This document shows, in pieces, positions 22,715-33,803 of a stretch of 64,000 nucleotides of DNA. The position numbers and the translations under genes are program-made. The first letter of the stretch is position 1. Every line of letters starts with the position of its first letter. This DNA is from Leptobrachium leishanense (lineage: Eukaryota; Chordata; Amphibia; Anura; Megophryidae), in contig CM019071.1 in assembly GCA_009667805.1 (NCBI GenBank), positions 47,255,593 to 47,319,592 of the forward strand, given 5' to 3'. The notes beneath the pieces are model-generated. The model was not told where the DNA came from, did not search any database, and saw only the letters and a program-made list of their open reading frames with translations.

Positions 22715-24860
22715 TGGGAAAAAGGGAGGATATCAACCCCTCCGAAGATAAGCCACCTCCATATGACTCTGAAAAGGAGAATGCAACACCCCATCCTAAC
22801 CGGCCCTCGCCTTCCCAGTTGTCCAACGGTTGGGTGGAGACAATCATTATTTACCTCCTACTGGCTCTTTTTTTTTGCCGCGCGCATGCCGATACTGCCA
22901 ACGTCTATATGGCCCGCGCTGATGGCATGATGACTCTGTACTACAATTCCTCCGCTGTCACAGTGGCCACTTATGTTTGATTACTGCGCTATTGTGGATT
23001 GCCCCACTAACATCTATTGGCATTGCGCTACCTTTAAACAAGCTATGTATATATGTGTTACTGATGAATATTGGCAGTATAATTGTGACAGCTGGGGCTC
23101 GGTGGGGTGGGACACTGGCTATCTGCGAGAAGGACAAACCAGCCCTACCGGGTGGAGTTACGAACCTAACTCCGCCGCCCTCCGCAGGGATACACAGGGC
23201 CGCAGCCTACTCACACGTATGTCCCTAATCCGTGGTAGAGCCTGTTCCCAAGAAGGGAGTCGAATCTACCACGCAATACAGTTAATGCTCACGATACAAA
23301 ATCCAGGACCCCAAGACAATGGAATGTACATCTTAGGTGTATGGTATCAGGGAGGATCTGGGGAGAAAATAGGGGTAAGTTTAGGCTACAAGATATTTCT
23401 ACATATGCTAATACTCACCACAACCCCCTCCTACCCCCGTTACCACAGAAAAACCCTCTGGTATACTAACATTTGTAAACCCCACATATGAAGACAGTCT
23501 CGCCCTTGAGACAGGTTTCTCCGATGTTAACATCTGGTTAGAATGGGTCAAGTTTAAGGCACAACAACAGAACCGCACCAATTGCTATGTTTGTGGCGCT
23601 GCCAGGCCCCATCTGGGTACAGTACCCTTCCCTTTACCCCAAGCGATAGAGCTCTGCTTTCTAAAATCCTACCTAAATAGCACCCTTACTGATACATCCG
23701 AGGTGTTCCTCACTACAACAACAGACCCCACGTCACCGGCTCCCACATCTCCTGCATCCCCAGACCCACAAGAATGCATCAAACTCAAGGACACGTTTCC
23801 ACGGCTCCTCACATCACCACAACCAGGAGAGAGGATACACATATACCCCGGTAATTATACCTGTTACCGCTCTACGGCCACAGGACGAAACCTTACACAC
23901 CTCCCCCCCCCCTTCTGTACCCGCTTCTCACCCCTGGACGCCTCAATCCACCTTCAGGGGCAGAAGTATTTGTTAGGCGACCTGTACTGGCTATGTGGAG
24001 ACATGCGTTTGAGAGCGCGCCTACCACCACGCTGGAACGGAGACTGCACCCTAGTTGCTGCTATCATGGGATTTCATATAGTCTCAGACCCAGATCACCC
24101 TCAAACACTACAATCATCTCCCAATCGGAAAAAAAGAGAGGTTGGACAGGCCCCCGGTAGCCTGGATCCCCATGTATATATTGATGCTATTGGGGTGCCC
24201 AGAGGAGTGCCAGATGAGTTTAAGGCAAGGGATCAGGTGAAAGCAGGGTTTGAGTCATTTCTAGCACCCCACGTGACTATTAATAAAAACGTGGATTGGA
24301 TTAACTACTTATATTACAACCAACAGAGATTTGTTAATTATACCCGGGATGCCCTGCAGGGACTCGCTGACCAATTACAGTCCACCTCTATAATGACTTT
24401 TCAGAATAGAATGGCTCTAGATATGATCCTGGCGGAAAAGGGAGGGGTATGTAAAATGATTGAAGGAACAGGTTCCTGCTGTACCTATATCCCTGACAAT
24501 GTGGGCCCAAATGGAAAAGTAACCCTGGCCATTAAAAAATTGACGGACCTCTCTAACGAAATGAAGAAGAATTCGGGAATTGACAACCCCTGGGATCAAT
24601 ATTTCGGATGGTTTCGAGGGTGGAGACAATCTTTGGTCCAGCTTGGTATAATTCTTCTTCTGGTAGTGTCTTGCATTGCCATCATAGTATACTGCCTCAT
24701 GCCCTGTCTCAAAACAATGTTATCGAAGAGACCCGTCCCCTTACACATGTATGTATCTACCACTACACCCGACCCGTATGCTGACCCTCACCAATATGAT
24801 GATTATGTCGCACTTCGCAGATACATACGCAATCTCTCTAACAGTAGGGAAACGATCTAG
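22711..24860 (+). pseudogene. env: Retroviral env with two frameshifts
   Basis: Env is the surface/transmembrane glycoprotein for entry. The ATG at 22711 overlaps the pol stop. A polar leader of about 40 residues containing 'KPPPYDSE' precedes a hydrophobic signal segment ('IIIYLLLALFFC'). That frame stops at 22978-22980. SU continues in the next frame (about 22973 to 23410) and then in a third frame, open from about 23410-23445 to 24860. SU has a 'CYVC' CXXC motif at 23583-23594 and several N-glycosylation sites. A furin-type RKKR site is at 24126-24137. TM has an immunosuppressive-like segment 'FQNRMALDMILAEKGGVC', then a cysteine pair with eight residues between the first C and the CC (24450-24482). 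It has a membrane span near 24634-24702 and a short tyrosine-rich tail. Both shifts lie near short runs, so assembly error is possible. Confidence 0.9.
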
Positions 24861-25036
24861 TGGGATGCTACCACAACCAGGAGCACCCGGAGTGGATGCA
24901 TTTGTGTGTTACCCCTTCCGCAAATGATATTCCCCACTGCTCCTAGATGCTCCACCCGACATATGTGAGGTTTCCTGGTGAGATCCCATATGTCACCGTT
25001 CCGCTAGATTCAGCATATGTTATTGGTTAACATATG

Positions 25037-25060
25037 GTGAAAAGAGAGGATTGAAGGGAT
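25037..25060 (+). promoter_or_regulatory. Purine-rich tract, possible polypurine tract
   Basis: 'gtgaaaagagaggattgaag' is the only purine run after env. It lies about 70 bases before the 3' LTR, not next to it, so its role as plus-strand primer is uncertain. Confidence 0.3.
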
Positions 25061-25131
25061 TTCGGGATGTCACCCTTGATTCCCCTACACAATTAAACAT
25101 CCAGAAGCCCTTATGTATCTAAATAATATAT

Positions 25132-25536
25132 TGCTGTAGTTTAGGAATGCGGCCCGCGGCTGTATCTCTGTAGAAGGTCGCGCATCTTCTTTTATTATCT
25201 TTGCAAACAGCTCACGTCCTTGCAAACTATGTCCTTGCACGCAAAGGCAGTAATCAGCTTAACCACAACACATAGAAAGGACTGTGGTCAATGTGTCTGC
25301 ACAGCTAAATACTTAGAAACTATGATACGTACTTTAGATAACTTGTTAAGAATGTGCATTTCTGGTGTGTATAAAGCTGCTTCACGAAAACATTAAAATT
25401 AGAGAGACTATACCAACTGAGCATCCGTTGTCTGAGTGTTCTTTCTGGTCCATTCTCTCTCCCAGCGCTGGACGAGTTCTTCTTCTACCGAGTGTCCGTC
25501 CCACCAAAAGGGTCAAACGGCCAGTTAACCCCTTCA
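25132..25536 (+). repeat. 3' LTR (405 bp)
   Basis: Same start and end as the 5' LTR, with two differences. One of them makes ATTAAA at 25392-25397, a polyadenylation-like signal, where the 5' copy reads ATTTAA. Confidence 0.95.
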
Positions 25537-25541
25537 CAAAC
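25537..25541. repeat. Target site duplication CAAAC, right
   Basis: Matches 16614-16618 on the other side of the retrovirus. Confidence 0.75.
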
Positions 25542-25579
25542 CACCTACAATTCTCCCCGATCAACTAAAAACTTATATT

Positions 25580-25980
25580 GTTACCCCCCCCCCGATTCTA
25601 CCTCATTCTCCAGTCCCTTTGGAACCCGCTACCATGAAATCGTCCAAGTAATGTACTATACGTCTCCTCCCCGCTCTCTTCTCCACTAAGCAATGCAAAA
25701 AAGTAGGAAGCCTTTAAAAAGGGAGCACGGGATATTGCCCACCCCAATGGGTAAACAGATATCGATGTAAAATTAACCATCGAATTTACACCCCATTAAA
25801 AGAAAACCCCCTGGACACAGCGGTACGGCCTGAAGGCTGCCTCTAGATCAAGCATAGGTAACTCTGTCCCCTCGCCAGCTACCCTTACCAAAAACACCAC
25901 CTGATTGAATGAATGGTAGCTAACAGAAAAAATTTCCCTACTTATTGCCTCTGCAAAGAAACGGCCGTCCCAATGTTTAT
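25580..25980 (-). pseudogene. Reverse transcriptase remnant of the DIRS/Ngaro-like element
   Basis: The minus strand near 25800-25870 reads 'ELPMLDLEAAFRPYRCVQ', resembling the first catalytic RT block (D-x-E-A-A-F-R) of DIRS-type elements. It is the upstream part of the element whose RNase H and recombinase lie at 15.5-16.6 kb on the far side of the retrovirus. Stops occur throughout. Confidence 0.55.
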
Positions 25981-27592
25981 TTGTATGTATTTTCCTTACA
26001 TTCCCTTGCTCTGTGTATCATGTAGAGTATTGTATTCCCTCTGTATAGTGTAACCTCTGTATTACGATCCAGTCTTTGCATAGTGTACACCCCCCCTGTA
26101 AGTAATGAATTCCTTTTGTTTTCACATGCTTCCATCAGCCCCTCCCCTCCCCCCAGCAACTAAGGTCACCAGCTCACTGTTATCTGATCCATTGTTCGCA
26201 TCTGAGAGTGACTCCATTGTTTGTGCACCTTCCCCCTCTGTATGTGTGTGTCCCCTTGCGAAATGTAAATAACGCAGTCTCCATTTTGAGTTGAGAAAGA
26301 GCAAAGATGTTCTGTACATAAGTGGCTGCATTGTCCTCCATTTTATGAGTCCTCAGCCCTGGAATCCCTTATCAATAGAACCAAACTGCACATGTGAAAG
26401 TCTTTAACCTCCGTCCACAATGAAACTGATTCTTGCTTAGTATATTAATCTATAGACCCGAAGTTAAACCAACCGAACTAACCTAATGACACAGCATTTG
26501 CTAACATACAGAATCACTGTTTAGTTGATAAACCTCTTCAGAAATTATAACAGACACATTTAGATGTGTATTTGGTTAGTAATTGTTATATATTCATAAA
26601 TCTGTCAGAAACAATCTGGATTAATTTAGTTGCGCAAATGTAAGCTTAAACAGATTGTACAGTTACTGCTGCAGCACTTCCTCATTGGCAGAAGCACACG
26701 TGACTTTTTGAGGTTTAAGATGGCTGCCAGCCATGCGGTCACTGACTACCTATGTTTATAAGATCATACAGACTATACAAATAATAAGGTTTGATCAAGT
26801 ATTACAAAGTGAAGCAAATATCAACGAGCATATTCTAGCTAACAATGCAAATCACTAGAACGGATAAATTAGCGCGTATTTAACCCAATAGATTACACAC
26901 ACACACACATATATAGTATATTATCAACATAGCTTAAAATTCCCCGAATACACTTAATACTTATCCACTCGCAGGCTTCATTATGATGATGGTACAAGTG
27001 TGAAATATGAGTGAGTTACTGCACAGGTTTCCTCTATTCCTGAAATAAGTCTCTCCTCTCCCTCAATAAAGTCAAAGTTACCTTTCTAAATAATTATTTA
27101 CTCAACTGTAGCAAGTGCTCAAAACAAAAGATTGTACATTGCTGCTGTGTCACTTTAAAATTGCAACAATTAGAATAGTGAACTTAAATACAGTATACAA
27201 ATTAATTTGCTCACCAACTTATTGCTTTGCCGTTGGGGTTATTCCAACAATATTTAAAACACACAGCTTTTGTTTGAATAACCCGGTAAATCATAACCCA
27301 CATAAAAGGCCAGCATGTGAAGCTGCTTGAGAATCCACTAAAAGGTGTTACTCAGCAATGCACGTATGGGGCTTTTCTCATTCGGCACACTATAGCGTTA
27401 TAGGGACTAATGTCCAGTGATTCAGTCTGTTATATCAAGTTCCTATGTGTGATTACATTCCCTTTGTGTTGTCTCCGTGTGCTATGGCTAGGTCCTTGTG
27501 GGGTCTCCGTGTGCTATGGCTAGGTTTCTGTGTGTTTCTATTGTGTGATTACGGCGTGTTATAGCAAGTTTTTATTTTACTTTTAGGTTTAA

Positions 27593-27623
<31 letters not shown>

Positions 27624-28266
27624 ATTTCTCTTAGTGTTATACTACATTAGTGATTTCAGTGTGTTATAGAGAGGAATTTCATGATTTCAGGGTGTATGAT
27701 AGCTACATCATTAGCGTGACTTCCTGTGTTATACCGAGGTCCTACGTGTGATTTCACTATGTATAGTGAGTTCCTACTGTGTGTATGGTGAGGGCACATG
27801 CGTGTATAGGGAGGCCCTGTGTTTGTATGGGTTGCTTATTATGATTTTGGCTGCAGCCATGGATGATACTAAAATTGGACAGTCAGTCATGCGCTATACT
27901 GAGCACATAAACTAATAAGGCACAGCAGTCCACAGACAGCCAAAGCAAAATTACTGGAAATCCTAATGCCCCTAATAACATACAAAACAACAAATCACTG
28001 ATTTCTGGCAGAGTTATCCCAGACCAATAACCCATTAGAAATTACTATCACGCAGCTGGACACCAAATGAACAAGGAATACAGTATTGCAAATTGAAACA
28101 AATATAAATAAGCATCCACTAAATAAACCTACAAATCCGTACAATGGGAAACCCACACCTATCCTTCCAATAAATAATGGAACTAGGAATATATATGTAG
28201 CAGACTTCTGATAATAGAGTATGCATAACAGATAGATACTGCAAGTAATACTTATCCAGTCATTGG
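25981..28266. other. AT-rich unassigned stretch
   Basis: No gene or complete element is recognised. 27365-27840 looks like a decayed tandem repeat ('ccgtgtgctatggctagg' twice, then 'gtgttatag...' variants about 50 bp apart). TA runs occur at about 27593. 26060-26340 has short C-runs and LTR-like composition, but no partner copy is in the window. Confidence 0.35.
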
Positions 28267-28957
28267 CGGTAAGAAAGCAGATTGTACAGCAAATGCTTAT
28301 GCCGGCTATTGATTACGGAGATGTAGTGTATGCAGTGCCCCGCAAACACACCTTCATAAACTTACTACATTGTATAACTCATTGTGCCGCTTTGCACTAC
28401 AATGTAACTACATGACCCACCATTGTGACATGTTAAAAGAGCTAAACTGGCCACCGCTGGAATCCAGACGCACCCTTCACCTTTCCAGCCTGGTGTTTAA
28501 GAGCATCTCTGGGAAGCTGCCACCCTACCTGAATAGACTGCTTCCCCCAGCAGTTCCCTCATCCTATAACCTCCGATCCAGGTCCAGCACCTTACTTGCT
28601 ATACCACAATACAAAAAGACAGTGGATCGGTCCTCATTTTCCTACAGAGCACCACAATTATGGAATAACCTCCCAGACACCATCAAATCTTCCCCCAGTC
28701 TTAAGTCACTCAAAAGCTCCTTACTAACATACCTCAATACAGAATGCACCTGTAAACATGTAACCTAGTGACTATATTTCCTACATATTTTTCTGTTAAT
28801 CTGTATATTTGTGTTGTTTTTTAATATCTTGCATTGTATTACTTTGTATTTCTGTAACTGTAACACTTCAATGTTCTTGAACCCAGGACATACTTGAAAA
28901 CAAGAGAAATCACAATGTATCCTTCCTGCTAAAATCCTTTATAAATAAATAAATAAA
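28267..28957 (+). mobile_element. 5'-truncated LINE copy
   Basis: It begins inside ORF2 at 'gtaagaaagcagattgtaca', the same point as 1921 in the copy at the left. It runs through the ORF2 C-terminus (28370-28768, open and ending in 'CTCKHVT') to the same 3' UTR and an 'ataaataaataaata' tail. A one-base change near 28336 shifts the frame upstream. It shows what the broken C-terminus of the first copy should resemble. Confidence 0.9.
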
Positions 28958-30165
28958 TACGATGATGGTGATGCAAAATGGAGCTCGCCGCCGCCCTGCC
29001 TCTGAAGTTCTTAGTAAAAGAAAATTAACTGCAATACACAAACTGCCCCCACGCCTTGTCTTTTATACCCCCCCCCTCCCATTGTTCCTCTCCCTATTGC
29101 ATCCAATCACAAATCGGCCATGCTTCAGCTCATTAAGCAAAAAAGCCCCCATGCCTGATCCCATAGAACAAAGGGAACTCACTCCCTTTCACTCTTGTGT
29201 AATACAGGGATAATTCTTAAACCTTGCTCAATCCTAATTAGTCTCTCTCTCTCGAACAAAGCATCATGGGAGTTGCAATTCAAGCACAACTGTAATTCTA
29301 CTTGGTATCAACAAACTCCCCCCACAATAATCTAATCTAATATATATATATATATATACTGTATATACACATGCTGTATATACAGGGTCCATGCGTTTTA
29401 GAGTAGTGCTCAAGAGCACATCCATACCAATAAACACATACAAAAGGACACTTAATGACCCAAAGTATTAATGCGAGGCAATTAAACAAAGCATGAGCAA
29501 TAAATCAGTAAGAAGTATCTACATACATGTTTGCCCTTTGCTGGTGCCGTCTTCTAGGTGATGCCAGTTTTGGCTGCGACGTATTCCCCAAATACCAAAG
29601 AGGATTACAGAGACTCAGAGCGAGGACCGGGTCCATGGCGATAATACGTCTGTGTGTGTTTCTGTAGAACAACCTGGAGAAGGAAGAGAAAATATGTGTT
29701 ATAAAGCAGCAGAAAGGAGAGACGCCCCAACCACAAGAACTGACACTCCATACGGAGAAAAAGAAATGAGCCACAGCATCCAGCCGGCACCTACACGTGA
29801 CTCTATATCCACAGCCTGAAGCCCCATATTGCAGGAAGACACATCAGCTTGTGATCGGATACCCGGGGATTGCTGAGGAATCGGTGGTCACTGCAACTGA
29901 ACAAGGACTCACAACCAGAGAGGGCTGATCCGTGTCTCCACGATCGCACAATGAGTACCCCCCACAGCCTATGACAGACACTGTATGTTGTTGTCAGGTG
30001 TTGAGCGGCATCTTACAAGGACTCCGGGAACATGGCCGCGAAAACCTAAATGATGCACACAAATCATCTCCAAAGAGTTGTATGAGGGCCGTGAGAAACA
30101 AGGGGGGTGTTTGTGAGGGTCCTAAGAACGAGCAACAGCACAATGGCCTGCTCTACGGTGGGTGC
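28958..30165. other. Unassigned stretch
   Basis: Contains a TA run (29338-29360). An open patch after a fair acceptor at about 29668 ('gtttctgtag', then 33 codons to a TGA) could be an exon, but nothing supports it further. No known repeat recognised. Confidence 0.3.
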
Positions 30166-31084
30166 CCGCTTTATACAGAGGTCAGCGAGGCGCAGGGCCT
30201 GTGTATGAGAATGTCTTTATACAGAGGTCAGTGAGGCGCAGGGCCTGTGTATGAGGGCAAGGTCTTTATACAGAGGTCAGTGAAACACAGGGCCTGTGTA
30301 TGAGTATGTCTTTATACAGAGGTCAGTGAGGCGCAGGGCTTGTGTAGGAGGGCAATGTCTTTATACAGAGGTCAGTGAGGCACAGGGCCTGTGTATGAGG
30401 GCAATGTCTTTATACAGAGGTCAGTGAGGCGCAGAGCCTGTGTATGAGGGCAATGTCTTTATACAGAGGTCAGTGAGGCGCAGAGCCTGTGTATGAGGGC
30501 AATGTCTTTATACAGAGGTCAGTGAGGCGCAGGGCCTGTGTATGAGGGCAATGTCTTTATACAGAGGTCAGTGAGGCGCAGAGCCTGTGTATGAGGGCAA
30601 TGTCTTTATACAGAGGTCAGTGAGGCGCAGGGCCTGTGTATGAGGGCAATGTCTTTATACAGAGGTCAGTGAGGCGCAGGCCTGTGTATGAGGGCAATGT
30701 CTTTATACAGAGGTCAGTGAGGCGCAGGGCCTGTGTATGAGGGCAATGTCTTTATACAGAGGTCAGTGAGGCGCAGAGGATGTGTATGAGGGCAATGTCT
30801 TTATACAGAGGTCAGTGAGGCGCAGGGCCTGTGTATGAGTATGTCTTTATACAGAGGTCAGTGAGGCGCAGGGCCTGTGTATGAGGGCAATGTCTTTATA
30901 CAGAGGTCAGTGAGGCGCAGGGCCTGTGTATGAGGGCAATGTCTTTATACAGAGGTCAGTGAGGCGCAGGGCCTGTGTATGAGGGCAATGTCTTTATACA
31001 GAGGTCAGTGAGGCGCAGGGCCTGTGTATGAGGGCAATGTCTTTATACAGAGGTCAGTGAGGCGCAGGGCCTGTGTATGAGGGC
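30166..31084. repeat. 49-bp minisatellite, about 18 copies
   Basis: The unit contains 'ctttatacagaggtcagtga' and 'ggcgcagggcctgtgtatga'. Copies are highly alike; some lack 'gggcaa'. Confidence 0.95.
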
Positions 31085-31228
31085 GTTTTTGACACGAGTA
31101 ATACACGTGTTTTTTGACTGCGAACGCGCTGCAAAACGCCCCAAAGAAGCTCCTGTACTGCTTTGGGCGTAGGACGTTTTACATCACATTCCTACAGGCT
31201 GTGAAACGCCCAGGGGTGAACAGGGCCT
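31085..31228. mobile_element. Truncated Harbinger-like MITE end
   Basis: The right end 'ggggtgaacagggcc' is followed by TAA, which fits a PIF/Harbinger-type TIR with a TWA target. The interior is palindromic around 'acgcccc...gggcg'. The left end is not complete. Confidence 0.35.
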
Positions 31229-31429
31229 AAATAGGCTTAAACAAAACGACCCTTTAAACTGGGGTATATATATATAAAAAAAACAAAGAAAGGTCCTTAT
31301 GCCTAAATAATTATTAAATATATTTTACATTAACGGTTTCTCAGTGTAAAATAACATTATTTTTTTTTCATACAAAACGTCTCCGCAAGAAATACAAACC
31401 CCAAAAACTGAGTGTCAAATGGGTGAGAA

Positions 31430-32189
31430 ATGGCTGCTTGGAAAAGCTCCGACACAGCACCTGTTTGTTCCTATTGTCATTTCATGGCGGAATTCACCTC
31501 AGACACTACAATCTCCTCAGATTTCCCGCTGCGTGACGTCAGAGCCATCAAATGTTTTTTTTTGGTTTTTTTTCAGCGACAGCCGATAGGTCAAGCCAAC
31601 TCGTCAATCAAACTGTTACCAGGGCAACCGATAACGTATCTAATGCCTTTACATAACCTACCCAGACTTAGTTTCCGCCCCTTAACCGACATCAAGACGT
31701 CTGATTGGCAGCTTAGAGTTTAGCCCTAGGTCTGCCTCTCTGTCAGACTGAGAGAGGCAATTTCAGAGGAAAGTTTATCAGCGGCCATTTTTATTAAGGG
31801 CAAAGATTCCTCAGAAGAAAAAAAAAAACATATATTATTGTAATAAACCCACAAATACTATTAAGTGCACAGAGTAAATAATTTTCAGGAGCAGTGGTGC
31901 AGTATTAACCCCTGAAGGTGCTGTTCTCTTTTGTTGCAGTGTGTGAAATGGTTTTATCCCCCCCCCCCCCGGGTGTTCTGAAGCAGGGCCATCGATTGCA
32001 TGAATACCCTCCCTCCTTACTGGCTGCCCCTCGCACGTGATATAGTTGTATGATTTTCCCGAGGGATGGTCGCAGGGCAGCTCACTATACAGGAACTATG
32101 CCCACACCTAAGATGGCGGCATCAACTGTGAGACGTCATCTGTATGAGCCGTGCTCTTGGGAAAGTGTAGCTGCTGAGAGAAGGAGAAG
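31430..32189 (+). promoter_or_regulatory. coq8b: Probable coq8b promoter and non-coding first exon
   Basis: A cluster of promoter motifs is visible: CRE TGACGTCA (31534-31541), an RFX X-box GTTACCAGGGCAAC (31615-31628), inverted CCAAT in CTGATTGG (31701-31708), E-box CACGTG (near 32034) and the YY1-type AAGATGGCGGC (32110-32120). A possible donor AAG|GTAGGA at 32189/32190 would end a non-coding exon about 1.4 kb before the coding start. Without transcripts the start site is a guess. Confidence 0.45.
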
Positions 32190-32337
32190 GTAGGATGTTT
32201 CATCACATGGCTGTAACTATTCTGTGTATTCCTATAATGCGTGTGAGACCCTCACCTAGATCACCCTGTGTAATATATAAATATATAGAGTCCAAGCTCA
32301 GCTCCTTATTTTGGTCCCCAAACACTCAGTGGTCTCA

Positions 32338-32945
32338 GTGGTCCTCTTTATAGTCTCCTCCATATATTCAGGGTGTGCGGGTGTGTCTTTTAGGGGTTCC
32401 TCCATATATTCAGGGTGTGCGGGTGTGTCTTTTAGGGGTTCCTCCATATATTCAGGGTGTGTTTTTAGGGACTCCTCCATATATTCAGGGTGTGTGGGTG
32501 TTTTTAGGGGCTCCTCCATATATTCAGGGTGTGTTTTTAGGGACTCCTCCATATATTCAGGGTGTGTGGGTGTTTTTAGGGGTTCCTCCATATATTCAGG
32601 GTGTGCGGGTGTGTTTTTAGAGGCTCCTCCATATATTCAGGGTGTGCGGGTGTCTTTTTAGGGGTTCCTCCATATATTCAGGGTGTGCGGGTGTGTTTTT
32701 AGGGGCTCCTCCATCTATTCAGAGTGTGTGGGTGTCTTTATAGGGGCTCCTCCATATATTCAGGGTGTGTTTTTCTAGTCTCCTCCATATATTCAGGGTG
32801 TGTTTTTCTAGTCTCCTCCATATATTCAGGGTGTGTTTTTATAGTCTCCTCCATATATTCAGGGTGTGTTTTAAGGGGCTCTTCCATATATTCAGGGTGT
32901 GCGGGTGTGTTTTAAGGGGCTCTTCCATATATTCAGGGTGTATAA
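32338..32945 (+). repeat. 41-bp minisatellite, about 15 copies
   Basis: The unit is 'tcctccatatattcagggtg' plus 'tgcgggtgtgtttttagggg'. The same family occurs inverted at 57245-60960. Here and there the array ends against the same flank (TATAACAGAGCTGC). Confidence 0.95.
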
Positions 32946-33626
32946 CAGAGCTGCACAGTAATAAACCTCCCAGCAATGGTTCTGTAAATCTAATAAACGC
33001 CGTTAGAAATCAGGCAAATTTGACACTTTGCTCTTTTTCTAAATGAAGTTTTTATTGACCTAAATGGACCCAATTGGTTGTGATGTCATCAAAAAAGTGT
33101 GGTATAAGCCTGGTGTCTGGCGCTTCCTCCCGGATCATTCTCTGAATGTTTGTACCCGCCGTCGCCATGAGAGATGTCGCGAGGGACAGACCCCCCCCTA
33201 TTTTTAAGGACATTCCCCTCTTTCTGTGTGAGCGGTTATGACTTTTCATATTGTTAATGCAACAAGCATAAACCCCGGTGTCACCTCAAGACTTTATTTA
33301 CAAGCTGACGGATATTCTTCTTTCTGTATAGGTTAGTAGTGTGTCCGAGGATTGTGAGATTTATAGTCCAGAGACGCTCACAAACTCCGGACCCTACACA
33401 ATATAGAAATGTCAGAGTTGAGCACATGGTGGGTCGTCTAATCGCTGGGTCCCCTCTGCTGTGCGTGACATTCCTCCCGTCTCTGGGTCTGACTCGATGC
33501 TTCTTTTTTTGCTGTTTCCTCTATAATCCTAATTAAAGAGATTTTGCCGGATCTGGCTCTGGGATCTGTGTCTGGGATCTCTCTTTCAGGTGTTTTACTC
33601 ATTCACCTTCTTGTTTAATAGACAAT

Positions 33627-33803
33627 ATGTGGGGCGAGCTCTGCTGCCTGTTACGGGGAGCAACGCGTGTGGGACAGGCGACGCTGGATATGGGGTGTGA
33701 GCGTCTTCGAATGGTCCGGGTCACCTCGACTCTGGGATCAGGAATGAACTCCATGCAGGCCGCTGCGGAACGCTGTGTCGGGATTGTATTCACCCGCAGC
33801 CAG
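33627..33803 (+). other. coq8b: coq8b coding exon 1
   Basis: 59 codons from ATG, ending phase 0 at CAG|GTCTGT. It begins '[11 protein letters not shown]', similar in form to mammalian COQ8B, and carries the probable mitochondrial presequence. An acceptor 'ttgtttaatag' lies six bases before the ATG. Confidence 0.85.

Larger units (their letters stand above)
16619..25536 (+). mobile_element. Near-intact endogenous retrovirus (class I, gamma/epsilon-like)
   Basis: The order is LTR, tRNA-Thr primer site, gag, pol, env, LTR, over 8918 bp and flanked by CAAAC. The two LTRs differ at only two of 405 positions. Class I is inferred from four points: gag and pol share one frame separated by a single stop; the integrase has a GPY/F-like C-terminus; SU has a CXXC; TM has an immunosuppressive-like segment with a double cysteine. 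gag has one frameshift and env has two, so this copy as read could not give a complete virus. It sits inside an older DIRS-like element. Confidence 0.95.

Noticed and set aside
29668..29770. Possible C-terminal exon (33 codons after a fair acceptor)
   Set aside because: No homologue recognised and no matching upstream exon; a short open patch is expected by chance.
30166..31084. Regularly spaced repeats resembling a CRISPR array
   Set aside because: The whole 49-bp unit repeats, with no unique spacers, and the DNA is vertebrate.
31534..31709. MHC class II-like X1-X2-Y promoter module
   Set aside because: The motifs are present, but in the wrong order (CRE before the X-box) and with spacing far from the canonical module; the gene downstream is coq8b.
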